Origin: DASWED01 sp036394995
GTDB lineage: Bacteria > Actinomycetota > UBA4738 > JACQTL01
Assembly (NCBI GenBank): GCA_036394995.1
Contig: DASWED010000001.1
Span: 28,193-92,192 of the forward strand
Direction: 5' to 3'
Length of the DNA: 64,000 bases
Shown: piece after piece, positions 55,254 to 64,000 of the stretch
How positions within the stretch are numbered: the first letter of the stretch is position 1
Layout: each line of letters opens with the position of its first letter
Program-made: the position numbers and the translations under genes
Notes under the pieces: generated by a model
Told to the model about the DNA's origin: nothing
Databases searched by the model: none
The model's input: the letters and a program-made list of their open reading frames with translations, nothing else

Positions 55254-56675
55254 CTAGCCCGCGGAGGAGCCTTCGCCGTCCAGGCCGGGAGGTGGGTACG
55301 GGGCCCGCAGGGGGCGGAAGCGGGGGTCGGCGTTCGCCAGGATGTCGGCGGTCTCCAGCAGGAGGCGCTCGCGGTGCCGGAGGGCCATCAGCTGGAGGCC
55401 CAGGGGGAGCCCGTCGCCGGACAGGCCGGTGGGGATCGAGAGCGCGGGGATGCCGGCCAGGTTCGCCGGGCGGGTCAGCGCGGACGGTGCGCCGCGATGG
55501 ACCCCGAGGGTCATCCCGAGTCGCACCTCGACCTCCCGCGCGTCCGCCGGGGGGGCCGGGAACGGAGTGGTGGGCGCCAGGAGCACGTCCACGTCCCGGA
55601 GGCGCGTGGCGAACCACGCGCCGCACTCCTGGGCGCGGAGGCGGGCCGCCATGCGCGCCTCGCCGGAGAGCGAGAGGCCGTGTTCGAGGTACGAGGCCGT
55701 GAGCGGGTCCAGCCGGTCCCGGTGCTCCAAGAGGTGTCCGTGGACGGCGGCGAACTGCGACCACGCGTAGTCGGTCCACGTCGCCAGCACGTCGTCGAGG
55801 CCGGAGCCGTCCACCGGTTCGACCTCGATGCCCAGCCGCTCCAGGACCATCCCGGCCGCGCGCACCCCCCCCACCACCTCGGGCTGGATCCGATCGGTGA
55901 ACCACCCTCCCAGGATCCCGACCCGCCTCGGCCCCACCAGCATCTCGGGCCGGCCGGCGGCCCCCGCCTCGTGGTCCGGGCCCTCCAGGGCCTCCCACGC
56001 CAGCAGGAGGTCCTCCAGCGAGCCGGCCATGGGCCCGGGGCAGTCCAGCGACGGCGCGAGCGGCATCACCCCGTCCAGGGGCAGCGCCCCGTGGGTGGGC
56101 TTCAGCCCCGCGATGCCGCAGAACGACGACGGGATCCGGATGGAGCCTCCGGTGTCGGTCCCCAGCGCGATCGGCACGATGCCGGCGGCCACCGCGATCG
56201 CCGAGCCACCGCTCGACCCACCGCTGATCCGCGTGAGGTCCCACGGGTTCGCCGTCGGCCCGCACGCCGACACCAGGTTCGTGGCTCCGGCCGCCAGCTC
56301 GTGCATGTTCGTCTTGCCCACCACGATCGCGCCGGCCGCCTTCAGCCGCCGGACCACCATGGCGTCGGACGACGCCATGTTCCCCACGTAGGCCAGCGAG
56401 CAGCCCGTGGACTCGTGCCCGGCCAGGTCGAACAGCTCCTTCACGGCCACCGGGACGCCGGCCAGCGGACCCGGGTCCCCGCCCTCCGCCACCTCGCGTT
56501 CGATCCGCCGGGCCTCCTCCAGCCCCTCGCCGAACAGCAGCTGGGTGAACGCGTTCGTGGCGTCCTGCCACAGCTGGACCCGGGACAGGGCCCGCTGGAC
56601 CAGCTCCACCGGGGAGACCTCCCCGGCCCGAACAGCCGCGGCCATCGCGGCGGCGGTCTCGAGCTCCCCGTTCAC
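55254..56675 (-). CDS. Amidase-signature-family amidase
   Basis: A 473-aa amidase-signature enzyme uses a Ser-cisSer-Lys triad: Lys in AVKELFD (about residue 78), cis-Ser in GGSSGGSA (about 153-158) and the nucleophile Ser in TDTGGSIRIPSSFCG (about 177). The C-terminal half is less conserved and probably shapes the substrate pocket. It is not GatA by context, as no gatB or gatC is nearby. It could hydrolyse aryl- or alkylamides. The GTG start at 56675 overlaps the stop of the upstream hydrolase by 4 bp (GTGA), so they form one operon. Confidence 0.88.
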   Translation of the reverse strand: MNGELETAAAMAAAVRAGEVSPVELVQRALSRVQLWQDATNAFTQLLFGEGLEEARRIEREVAEGGDPGPLAGVPVAVKELFDLAGHESTGCSLAYVGNMASSDAMVVRRLKAAGAIVVGKTNMHELAAGATNLVSACGPTANPWDLTRISGGSSGGSAIAVAAGIVPIALGTDTGGSIRIPSSFCGIAGLKPTHGALPLDGVMPLAPSLDCPGPMAGSLEDLLLAWEALEGPDHEAGAAGRPEMLVGPRRVGILGGWFTDRIQPEVVGGVRAAGMVLERLGIEVEPVDGSGLDDVLATWTDYAWSQFAAVHGHLLEHRDRLDPLTASYLEHGLSLSGEARMAARLRAQECGAWFATRLRDVDVLLAPTTPFPAPPADAREVEVRLGMTLGVHRGAPSALTRPANLAGIPALSIPTGLSGDGLPLGLQLMALRHRERLLLETADILANADPRFRPLRAPYPPPGLDGEGSSAG

Positions 56676-57460
56676 GGTCCCGGCCCCAGGAACTGGACGG
56701 TCCGCATCACCAGTGCGGGCATCGACTCCAGCATGTCCACCTCGTCGCGGAGGACCACCAGGTCGGCGTTCGGCAGCAGCTCAGCCAGGGTCCGAGCCAG
56801 CGCGGCCGGGTGGATGACGTCGCCCTCACGGGCGATCAGCAGCACCGGCGCCGTGACCCTCCGGAGCAGCTCGCGGTCGCGGACCGGGAAGTCCGCCACG
56901 ATCCCCCGGATGGCCCGCCCCAGGCCGGCAGGATCCGTCAGCTCCTGCCACATCGAACGGTCGACGTCCCGAAGCCACGGCGCCCGCAGGTAGGGCTCCA
57001 CTCGGTCGGGGTCGTCCAGGATCCGTTCGATGGCCTCGTCCTTCGGGAGCTCCTCCAGGGCGTCGGCGTAGCGCAGGAACCGCTCCGGGTGCCGGAACGG
57101 CGAGTCCAGCCCCGCGGGGAGCAGCAGCACGATCCGTTCGAACCGGTCGGGGCGTTCGCACAGGAGGTTGCAGATGGCGCCGGCCCCCATGGACGTGCCC
57201 ACCGCGCGCGTCGTGTCGTACGCCCCCGCGACCTTCTCCAGGTCCCCGGCCATGTCGGTGAACGAGAACCCCGTCGCCGGCGCGGACGAGTGTCCGTGCC
57301 CCCGGAAGTCGAACCGGACCTTGGTCCCCGGGAGCAGCGGCGTGAGCGGCGCCAGCTCCCGGCAGGAGTTCGTCAGCCCGTGCGCGAACACGGTGACCGG
57401 CTCCCCCCCGCCGTCCACCTCGACGTGCAGCGTCACGTCGCCGTTCCGGATCTCCGTCAC
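56672..57460 (-). CDS. Alpha/beta-fold hydrolase
   Basis: A 262-aa hydrolase has TVFAHGLTNSCRE (oxyanion loop), RFDFRGHGHSS and a nucleophile elbow VGTSMGAGA with catalytic Ser. LIAREGDVIHP supplies the acid. A clear C-terminal His is not evident after VVLRDEVDMLES, so catalytic completeness should be checked. GTG 57460 has GGGAGGAAACCC upstream and begins at the natural domain start; the frame extends further but overlaps the divergent gene. It is translationally coupled to the amidase. Confidence 0.8.
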   Translation of the reverse strand: MTEIRNGDVTLHVEVDGGGEPVTVFAHGLTNSCRELAPLTPLLPGTKVRFDFRGHGHSSAPATGFSFTDMAGDLEKVAGAYDTTRAVGTSMGAGAICNLLCERPDRFERIVLLLPAGLDSPFRHPERFLRYADALEELPKDEAIERILDDPDRVEPYLRAPWLRDVDRSMWQELTDPAGLGRAIRGIVADFPVRDRELLRRVTAPVLLIAREGDVIHPAALARTLAELLPNADLVVLRDEVDMLESMPALVMRTVQFLGPGP

Positions 57461-57491
57461 GGGTTTCCTCCCGCGGCGTAGCGTATCGAGC

Positions 57492-58424
57492 ATGGACATC
57501 GGCATCTCGCTGCCGTCGGTGGGACCCGCGGGCGAGCGGGAGTTCGTGCTGGACGTCGCCCGGGCCGCCGAGGGGCTGGGGTTCCACAGCGTGTGGACCA
57601 CGGACCACATCGCATTCCCGAAGGTCCGGACCACCGAGTACCCGTATCAGGAATCCACGACGGAGCTGGCGTTCTCGCCGGGCATGGACTGGCTGGATCC
57701 CATCGCGGTGATGGGGGTGGTGGCTGGAGCCACGGAGCGGATCACGATCGGGACCAGCGTGCTGGTGGTCCCGTACCGCCACCCGGTGGTGCTGGCCCAG
57801 GAACTGGCGTCGCTGGACCGGCTGTCCGAGGGGCGAATCGTGCTGGGCGTCGGCTCCGGCTGGATGGACGAGGAGTTCGCTGCGGTCGGCGTGCCGAAAC
57901 GCGAACGGGGACCCCGGACCGACGAGTCCATCGACCTCATGCAGCGGCTGTGGGAGGCCACCCAGCCCATCTCGTTCGACGGCCGGTTCTGGCGGCTGGA
58001 CGAGGTCGTGCTGGCCTCACACCCCCACAGGCCCGGGGGGCCGCCGGTCATGGTCGGGGGCAACACCGAGCCGGCCCTCCGTCGCGCCGGCCGCCTCGGC
58101 GACGGGTGGCTGGGCATGGAGGTGTTCGTCGAACAGGTCGCCGCCAAGCGCGAGATCCTCAACCGGGCCGCGGAGGAGGCCGGGCGCGATCCGGCCGACA
58201 TCACCGTGTCGGTTCGACGTGGGCTGGTCCCAGCGTTCGACGTGACGAACTTCCTGCCCGACCGCCGGTCCATCGCCGGCGGCCCGAAGGATGTCGCCGG
58301 AGAGCTCGAGGCCTACGCCGCCGAGGGCGTCTCGCTGGTCGTGCTGGACCTCGCGCTCATCGTCCCCGACATCCTGGCGACGATGGAGTGGCTGGCAACC
58401 GAGGTCCTGCCGCTGATCGAATGA
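57492..58424 (+). CDS. LLM-class F420-dependent oxidoreductase
   Basis: A 310-aa luciferase-like (alpha/beta)8 protein begins MDIGISLPSVGPAGEREFV, followed by FHSVWTTDHIAFP and VLGVGSGWMDEEFAAVGVP. The last is a hallmark of the F420-dependent subgroup that also includes mycobacterial Rv-type LLM reductases. PPVMVGGNTEPALRRAGRLG is the second conserved block. The cofactor (F420 versus FMN) is inferred from subgroup. It is divergent from the hydrolase-amidase operon with 31 bp between starts, and convergent with the BrkB-like gene. Confidence 0.9.
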   Translation: MDIGISLPSVGPAGEREFVLDVARAAEGLGFHSVWTTDHIAFPKVRTTEYPYQESTTELAFSPGMDWLDPIAVMGVVAGATERITIGTSVLVVPYRHPVVLAQELASLDRLSEGRIVLGVGSGWMDEEFAAVGVPKRERGPRTDESIDLMQRLWEATQPISFDGRFWRLDEVVLASHPHRPGGPPVMVGGNTEPALRRAGRLGDGWLGMEVFVEQVAAKREILNRAAEEAGRDPADITVSVRRGLVPAFDVTNFLPDRRSIAGGPKDVAGELEAYAAEGVSLVVLDLALIVPDILATMEWLATEVLPLIE

Positions 58425-58437
58425 CCCGCGGCTCCCC

Positions 58438-59463
58438 CTAGCCGGGCTTCTCGACGTCCTGGATCCGCTCACGCTGGCGGCCGTCGGCTTCGTGCGCCTC
58501 GCCGTCCACCTCGTCATCGAACCTGACGCTGACGGACTCCTCCGGCCGGCGCTCCTCGGCGATGGCGGCGCGGCGGTACGTGTCCTTGTCGCCCCGCGAC
58601 AGCGGGGGCTGCACCAGGCTCCGTGGCCACAGGCGCTCCTTGCGCACGACGTTCACCTCGGCCGCGTACAGCGTGACCTGCGCGCCCAGGTACATCCAGG
58701 CGAGCAACCCGATGACCAGGGCGAACAGGCCGTACACCTGGCTGGCCGACTTCAGCTGATGACCCACGATGTACCCGCCGGCCGTCTGCAACACGACCCA
58801 TGCCACCGCGGCCACGGCGGCCCCCGGGAGCACGTCGCCCCAGGTCAGGTTCCGCGCGGTGAGGATCCGGAACGCCAGGAGGAACACGCCGAGGTTGAGC
58901 GCCAGCGAGAGCACCACGCCGCCCGCCACCGTGAACGGGGAGTGCCCGCCGGCCGAGACGATGCCCGCCACGACGGCCGAGGCCACGGCAGCGACGCCCA
59001 GGAGCGCGAGCATCATCAGGGCCCTGATCTTCGACTTCCAGAAGTTCGGGCGATCCCGCTTCCGAACGTCCCACACACGGTTCATCGCGGCCTGCATCGC
59101 GTTCATGACCCCCAGGCCACCCCACAGGGTCCCGGCGATGCCGACCGCCAGGCTCAGCCCGCTCCCCGAGAGCGAATGGACGTTCGACCGGATCTGGTCG
59201 CCGATCACTGGGAACTGCGCCAGGGCCGAATGGAGGACCGAGTCCTGCAGGTCGGAGTTTCCCTGGAGTACGAATCCCAGGACGGTGACCATGACCAGCA
59301 GCAGCGGGAACAGCGAGAAGAACCCGTAGTAGGCGAGCAGCGCGGCCAGGTGCCCCGCCTCGTCGTCGCCGAACTTCTTCACCACGGCGAACGGGAACGC
59401 CAGCACGGTGTGTCGTTGCTGGAAGCCGTCCACGGCGCGGATGGCCCGCTCGACGGGGTTCAC
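58438..59463 (-). CDS. YihY/BrkB-family membrane protein
   Basis: A 341-aa protein has six membrane helices and the YihY/BrkB signature: AALLAYYGFFSLFPLLLVMV in helix 1, LWGGLGVMNAMQAAMNRVW, and VYGLFALVIGLLAWMYLGAQ in the last helix. The C-terminus is a charged cytoplasmic tail. The family was once called ribonuclease BN in error. It is an inner-membrane protein of unknown activity, with a proposed role in envelope or transport. The GTG start at 59463 is 50 bp downstream of the 1140-aa membrane protein gene, so they may be co-transcribed. Confidence 0.88.
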   Translation of the reverse strand: MNPVERAIRAVDGFQQRHTVLAFPFAVVKKFGDDEAGHLAALLAYYGFFSLFPLLLVMVTVLGFVLQGNSDLQDSVLHSALAQFPVIGDQIRSNVHSLSGSGLSLAVGIAGTLWGGLGVMNAMQAAMNRVWDVRKRDRPNFWKSKIRALMMLALLGVAAVASAVVAGIVSAGGHSPFTVAGGVVLSLALNLGVFLLAFRILTARNLTWGDVLPGAAVAAVAWVVLQTAGGYIVGHQLKSASQVYGLFALVIGLLAWMYLGAQVTLYAAEVNVVRKERLWPRSLVQPPLSRGDKDTYRRAAIAEERRPEESVSVRFDDEVDGEAHEADGRQRERIQDVEKPG

Positions 59464-59513
59464 ATCCCGGAGCGTTCCCGCACCGGGGTGGACGGCAAAC
59501 CGGGCTCAGGCCG

Positions 59514-62500
59514 TCAGGACGGAGTGGCCGGTGCGACGGGGGCCGGCTCGGCGGCCGGCTCGTCCCGCTGGGGGTGCGGGAGCTGGTCGCCCAGCCGCTT
59601 GGCCCACGCCGCCACCAGCAGGGCCGCCCCCAGGAACACCGCGCCCGCGACCCTCATCAACAGACGCGCCCGGCCGGGGCTCCACGTGGCGAACAGGATC
59701 AGCGCGGGAACGATCCACGCCAGGTTGAAGGCCACGTCGAAGAAGCTGAACCCCCGGCCCCGGTACTGGTCGGGGAGGGTCTGCTGCATGATCGTGTCGG
59801 CGGAGATCTTCCCGATGAAGTAGGCCAGGGCGGCGACGAACGCGGTCACCGACAGCCCGAGCGTCGAACGGACCCCGCCCACCAGCACGAACCCCACCCC
59901 CGCCGTGCCCATGGCCGCCACGATCAGGCGGGCCGGGGGGGTCCGATCCTTCAGCATCTGGGCCAGGACGAATCCCAGGGAGGCGCCGGCCGCGGCGGCC
60001 AGCCCGGCCACGATCACGGCCGCGTTCGACGAGTTCCCCTTGCCGCCGAGGATGTCCCGGGCCTGGAGCGCGAACACCAGCGACGCGAACGACACCAGCG
60101 TCCGCAGCGTCAGGAACGACGTCACGCCGAGCGAGGCCGCCGGGCGCTTGCGGATCTGGCGGATCCCCTCGCCGATGTCGCGCAGGATCCGGCGGGCCTC
60201 GTCCATGAACCGGGTCGTGCGGGTCCCCTCGGCGAGGTTCCCCACGCGGGACGCGAACAGCGCCCCCACCCCGTACACGATCGCGCCGACCACGATCACC
60301 GCACCGGCCGACGTGGCCTTGGTTCCCACCAGCGCGATCCCCGCTCCGGTGAGCTGGAACACGGCCTGCCCCGCCTGGGAGATCGAGTTGCCCTGCATGA
60401 GGTTCCGGCCGGACAGCACGTTCGGCATCCCCGCCGACTTGATGGCCAGGACCAGTCGGGTCGAGGCCAGCGTGAGGATCAGCGCGCCGATCAGCATGGC
60501 GTCGGGGAGCGACGAGGCCCCCAGCCCGATGACCACGATCACCGCGGCCCGGAACCCGTTCGCCAGGACCAGGAGCTTGCGGCGGTCGAACCGGTCGATG
60601 ACCACGCCCATGAAGGGGCTGATCACCATGTACGGCAGGTACGTCAGCAGGACCAGAGCCAGGATGTGCCTCGGGGATCGGGCCTGGTCCAGCGAGAACC
60701 CCTTCTCGCCCCCGAACGCGATGGTCTTGGCCAGTGCGGCCTGCACGATCCCGTCGCCGAGGACCGCCAGGAACACCGCTCCCATCAGGGTCCCGAAGTT
60801 CCGGTTCGAGAACAGCGACACGGATCGCCGGACAAACGGAACCACCACCGCCTTCCCCCGCTCGCGGCGCCGGGCCATGAGGTGGAGCACGCCCGCGGCT
60901 CCGCATGCCACCACCACCGAGGCCACGCCGTCGGCCACCGTGAACGGCGAACGGTGCACGGCCTTCACGAAGAACGCGGCCGTCACCGACAGCGCGAACG
61001 ACATGCCCGGCACCATGGCCAGGCGCGTCGGGAAGTCGTCCAGCTCGAACCACCGCATGGCGATGAGCCCCGGCACCACCAGCAGCAGGATCAGGACGAT
61101 CACCACGCGCAGGATGTGCGGGGGATCGGAGAACCGCCCCGGCGGGTCCGACAGCGAGCGGGCCTCGGACTGACCCGACGCCTGCCCCGCCGTGATGGCC
61201 GAGTCCGACACCGGCGCCAGGTTCGGGCCCGTCACCACCGAGACGTGCTCGAACAGCGAGACCACGTTCGGCGCCAGCGACGGGTCCTTGGCCACCGGGT
61301 CGTCGTTCACCGTCGACTGGTTGAACCGGTCCACCAGGAACGCCATCGGGGCCTGGTCGAACCGCCCCAGCACGGACTGCATCTCGTCGAAGAACCCCAC
61401 CGAGACGCACTCGTACACCAGGTTCAGCGGGACCGGCTTGCAGTCGCCGAGGTCGACTCCCGTGGCTGACGGACGCCCGGCGAGGAAGTCCGGGAGGTCG
61501 CCGAAGTAGATCGTCGACCGCAGGGCCTCGTTCCCCTCGAGGCCTGAGCGCGACACGTTCGAGAACGTCTTGGCCCACCCCCAGGCCTTGCGGTCCCGGC
61601 GGTAGTCGATGACGAACACGATCGGCCGGTCCTTCGGCGACGCGGCGACGTAGCCCTGCACCGCGGCCAGCCCGGAGCGGGTCTCGTCGTCGAGGAACCG
61701 TGCCGTGAGCTCACGGGAGTTCCAGTTCGTCTCCTCGAATCCCCGGGCCATGACGAACCCGAACCCGGCCAGGACCAGGAGCCCCACCAGCAGACCGGCC
61801 ACCCAGTGGCGCGCGCTCGCCCACCGGACGGCGATCCACGCGCCCATCCCCACCAGCAGCATGATCGCGACCGTGGTGTTGAAGAACCGGTAGTACGGGT
61901 ACGTCAGGCCGGCCACCCAGCCGAACAGCCCGAGCAGCGGCAGCAGCCACAGCAGCGACATCCGGGGGTACTCGTCCATGGCCACGCCCCGCTTGCGCTC
62001 GCGCCAGGTGGTGGCCGCGATCGAGCCGATGGCGATGAGCGCCAGGGGCCCGGTGATGGCCGGCTTCAGGCTCCCCGTCCACTGCCCCAGGGTGTGCCGG
62101 AACACGTCCATCGGGTACGGCGGGGGAAGCGCGGCGTCGGCGAACGGCGCCTTCACCCCCCACGCGCCGAGCTTCCACATGGCCAGCCCGAACACCACCC
62201 CGGCTCCCGCCGACATCAGCACTGCGGCGTCCGAGCGCCAGGTCTCCGTGATCGAGAACCGGCTGGTCAGGAAGTGCAGCCCGGCGCCGGCCATCAGCAC
62301 GGCGACGAAGATCGCGGTGGTGGTGGGGTGGGTGATGGTGGCCATGAACATCAGCAGCGCGATGGCCGAGCGCGCCCCCCAGGACCTCCGGGCCGGACCC
62401 AGGAACGGCAGGATCAGCGCCAGGATGTACAGGCAGGTGATGTTGTCCATGTAGCCCACGTACGGGATGGTCAGGAACATCGCCGCCGAGGCGAAGAACG

Positions 62501-62936
62501 TCAGCAGCAGGACCAGGTGGTCCCGGCGATGGCGCCACGCGAACGCCCCCAGAGCCAGCGCGGCCAATGTGGGGGCACCCACCATCACCAGGATCGAGAA
62601 CGTGTACCGGTGGATCCCGCCGAGCTTGATCAGCCACGCGCCGGTCAGCGGCATCGAGACCCGGTAGCCGCCCGAGAACATCCCGAACGGCCCCCACTCC
62701 CGCACGATCGAGGAGGGCTTGGCCGCGGTGAGGAGCTCGGCCCGCCACGTGTACCAGGCGGGGTCCCGGGTGGGGGCCGACAGGGTGGGGTGGACCAGGA
62801 AGTTCCAGCCGAACAGGACCAGCATGGCAGCGGCCGACACCACCAGGACCCACGGGCTGGCCAGGAACATCCGGCCCGCGCCGGTGGGTCGCTCGGGCGT
62901 CCCCGTCCCCGGCGGGGCGGCCTCGGTCACCGCCAT
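59514..62936 (-). CDS. 1140-aa membrane protein: GT-C-like N-terminal half fused to an MFS C-terminal half
   Basis: The N-terminal half (residues about 1-650) has around 11 helices. An early loop reads HPTLSAPTRDPAWYTWRAEL, and an outside domain (about 410-590) contains FVIDYRRDRKAWGWAKT. That is the layout of GT-C-type polyprenyl-linked sugar transferases, though no confident catalytic DxD was found. After several linker helices, an MFS transporter unit starts near residue 702 (SLFSNRNFGTLMGAVFLAVL) with loop motif VIDRFDRRKLLVL, resembling the EntS-like exporter branch. A proline-rich tail ends the protein. One uninterrupted frame from ATG 62936 covers both. The transfer substrate and export role are unknown. 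Confidence 0.75.
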   Translation of the reverse strand: MAVTEAAPPGTGTPERPTGAGRMFLASPWVLVVSAAAMLVLFGWNFLVHPTLSAPTRDPAWYTWRAELLTAAKPSSIVREWGPFGMFSGGYRVSMPLTGAWLIKLGGIHRYTFSILVMVGAPTLAALALGAFAWRHRRDHLVLLLTFFASAAMFLTIPYVGYMDNITCLYILALILPFLGPARRSWGARSAIALLMFMATITHPTTTAIFVAVLMAGAGLHFLTSRFSITETWRSDAAVLMSAGAGVVFGLAMWKLGAWGVKAPFADAALPPPYPMDVFRHTLGQWTGSLKPAITGPLALIAIGSIAATTWRERKRGVAMDEYPRMSLLWLLPLLGLFGWVAGLTYPYYRFFNTTVAIMLLVGMGAWIAVRWASARHWVAGLLVGLLVLAGFGFVMARGFEETNWNSRELTARFLDDETRSGLAAVQGYVAASPKDRPIVFVIDYRRDRKAWGWAKTFSNVSRSGLEGNEALRSTIYFGDLPDFLAGRPSATGVDLGDCKPVPLNLVYECVSVGFFDEMQSVLGRFDQAPMAFLVDRFNQSTVNDDPVAKDPSLAPNVVSLFEHVSVVTGPNLAPVSDSAITAGQASGQSEARSLSDPPGRFSDPPHILRVVIVLILLLVVPGLIAMRWFELDDFPTRLAMVPGMSFALSVTAAFFVKAVHRSPFTVADGVASVVVACGAAGVLHLMARRRERGKAVVVPFVRRSVSLFSNRNFGTLMGAVFLAVLGDGIVQAALAKTIAFGGEKGFSLDQARSPRHILALVLLTYLPYMVISPFMGVVIDRFDRRKLLVLANGFRAAVIVVIGLGASSLPDAMLIGALILTLASTRLVLAIKSAGMPNVLSGRNLMQGNSISQAGQAVFQLTGAGIALVGTKATSAGAVIVVGAIVYGVGALFASRVGNLAEGTRTTRFMDEARRILRDIGEGIRQIRKRPAASLGVTSFLTLRTLVSFASLVFALQARDILGGKGNSSNAAVIVAGLAAAAGASLGFVLAQMLKDRTPPARLIVAAMGTAGVGFVLVGGVRSTLGLSVTAFVAALAYFIGKISADTIMQQTLPDQYRGRGFSFFDVAFNLAWIVPALILFATWSPGRARLLMRVAGAVFLGAALLVAAWAKRLGDQLPHPQRDEPAAEPAPVAPATPS

Positions 62937-63053
62937 CGATCGCGCTCGTTCGTCATGGATCCCAGTCGTGGTTGCTCAGGCGTCCGGGCGCGAGGCCCGG
63001 CCGGTCGGGAATTCGGCCCATGGTACCCGCTGTGGGGGAGCGGGAAGAAGGCT

Positions 63054-64000
63054 CTAGGTGGCCTCCCACGAGGGCGTGGCCTTCACCGGAGCCCCTCCCC
63101 CGCGCGGGTAGATCACGAGCCGTCCCGGCCCGCTGTACACGCCGCCGTTCGGCATGTGGACCCGCACGCCGTTCACGGTGGGAAGGACCACCCCGGACTC
63201 GCAGTCGACGTCGTTCTCACCGGCCAGGCAGGTGTCGGTCCCCTGTCCGGCGTCCAGGGTGTCGATCCCCAGGCCGCCGTCGAGGACGTCGTCGCCGCCG
63301 TCGCCGCTGATCGTGTCGGGCTGGTTCCCGCCGAACAGCCGGTCGTCGCCGTCGCCCCCCGAGATGTCGTCCGCCCCATCACCCCCGTAGACCACGTCGT
63401 TGCCGGGGCCGCCGACCTCGCGGTCCGCTCCCTGTCCCGAGAAGATCGCGTCGTCGTCCGGCCCGCCGAGGAGGACGTCGGGCGTGGTCCCCAGCGTGAT
63501 CAGGACGTCGTTCCCCGGGCCCCCGACGAGCCGGTCCACCCCGAACCCGGTCCCGCCGTCCAGGACGTCGCTGCCGGATCCACCGACCAGTAGGTCATCC
63601 TCCCGCTGGCCGTAGAGCCCGTCGTCGCCGGGGCCCCCGAACAGCCTGTTCCTGCCGGGCCCGCCGATGATCGAATCGTCCCCGGCGCCGCCGCACACCA
63701 GGTCGTCTCCCGTGCCGGCCTCCACATAGTCGTTGCCGGTGGAGGCCACGATCACGTCGTCGCCGGGCGTCCCCATCAGGATGTCGTCCCCGGTCGTCCC
63801 GACGATGGTGGCGGGCCGTCCCATGCACAGGACCGGCGGGTTCGGGGTCTCCCCGGGGACCGGGGACCCGGACTCGCACCCCGAGAGGCTCTCGCCGGCC
63901 AGGCACGTGTCGTCCGCGCTTCCTCCGGTCAGCCGGTCGGTGCCGTTGTCGCCGGAGAGCGTGTCGTTGCCGGCGTCGCCGCGGACGTCGTCGTTCTCGG
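63054..64000 (-). CDS. RTX calcium-binding repeat protein, 5'-partial at window end
   Basis: The minus-strand frame stays open to the window edge, so the start lies beyond base 64000; the ATG at 63824 is internal. At least two blocks of hemolysin-type nonapeptide repeats are visible. One lies near the window end (NDTLSGDNGTDRLTGG) and ends DDTCLAGESLSGCESG. After a short Pro-rich linker with PVLCMG a longer block (GTTGDDILMGTPGDDVIV and following) ends TDTCLAGENDVDCESG. The C-terminus (SGPGRLVIYPRGGGAPVKAT) is non-repeat. Such arrays fold as calcium-filled beta rolls after secretion. No enzyme domain is visible within the window. Confidence 0.85.
   Translation of the reverse strand, partial: ENDDVRGDAGNDTLSGDNGTDRLTGGSADDTCLAGESLSGCESGSPVPGETPNPPVLCMGRPATIVGTTGDDILMGTPGDDVIVASTGNDYVEAGTGDDLVCGGAGDDSIIGGPGRNRLFGGPGDDGLYGQREDDLLVGGSGSDVLDGGTGFGVDRLVGGPGNDVLITLGTTPDVLLGGPDDDAIFSGQGADREVGGPGNDVVYGGDGADDISGGDGDDRLFGGNQPDTISGDGGDDVLDGGLGIDTLDAGQGTDTCLAGENDVDCESGVVLPTVNGVRVHMPNGGVYSGPGRLVIYPRGGGAPVKATPSWEAT

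Noticed and set aside
63054..63824. Treating ATG 63824 as the RTX gene start
   Set aside because: The frame stays open through more RTX repeats to the window edge and no signal peptide follows this ATG, so the true start lies beyond 64000.

Overview
This is a GC-rich, densely coded bacterial chromosome segment. It shows GTG and TTG starts, 4-bp GTGA gene overlaps and strong G/C preference at third codon positions. The gene content (GlgE pathway, a fused trehalose synthase/maltokinase, an F420-type LLM oxidoreductase, a WS/DGAT acyltransferase, a CU044_5270-type protein with an ECF sigma factor, an MpaB-type oxygenase) points to a member of the Actinomycetota, probably not a classical Streptomyces or Mycobacterium. 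That lineage is an inference, not a sequence match. No rRNA, complete tRNA or CRISPR array was seen.

Layout. 1-9104: alpha-glucan/trehalose operon glgE (5'-truncated by the window) - treS/mak - malQ - glgB. 9105-9823: a scar with a truncated tyrosine recombinase and an RTX-repeat fragment. 9824-17222: a small monooxygenase-like protein, a 60-aa protein, an aldehyde dehydrogenase, a small HesB-like protein, an SDR, an amino-acid/polyamine permease, a glutamine-synthetase-like gamma-glutamyl ligase and a PuuD-like hydrolase, which together look like a gamma-glutamyl amine/GABA catabolic cluster. 17427-18190: a VapBC toxin-antitoxin pair. 18281-24848: treZ - glgX/treX - treY, the second trehalose module. 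24980-28017: MFS transporter, lipoprotein, penicillin-binding-type serine hydrolase. 28110-33288: principal-type sigma factor, MpaB oxygenase, zinc alcohol dehydrogenase, acetyltransferase, LuxR regulator. 33298-37378: lipoprotein esterase, flavin monooxygenase, ThDP enzyme. 37545-41744: a MacB-like ABC exporter with a divergent PadR regulator. 42029-44010: tandem duplicate secreted serine proteases. 44115-48219: YcaQ-like protein, a MoaD/ThiS-BNR fusion and an AAA+ ATPase. 48316-53862: alpha/beta hydrolase, CU044_5270 protein with a frameshifted ECF sigma gene, WS/DGAT, FG-GAP protein. 53925-57460: two coupled small Cys/His-rich proteins, EamA permease, amidase, hydrolase. 57492-64000: LLM oxidoreductase, BrkB-like protein, a 1140-aa two-part membrane protein, and an RTX protein cut by the window end.

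How the genes fit together. GlgE, TreS/Mak, GlgB, MalQ, GlgX, TreY and TreZ form a closed network between linear/branched alpha-glucan, maltose-1-phosphate, maltose and trehalose. The two halves are separated by a block carrying recombinase debris and a toxin-antitoxin pair, which suggests insertion or rearrangement between them.

The points most worth a second look are the MoaD/ThiS-BNR fusion with an internal Gly-Gly, a 43-aa His-rich protein starting directly after the stop of a Cys-tailed 60-aa protein, the 1140-aa membrane fusion, the duplicated proteases and the frameshifted ECF sigma gene.
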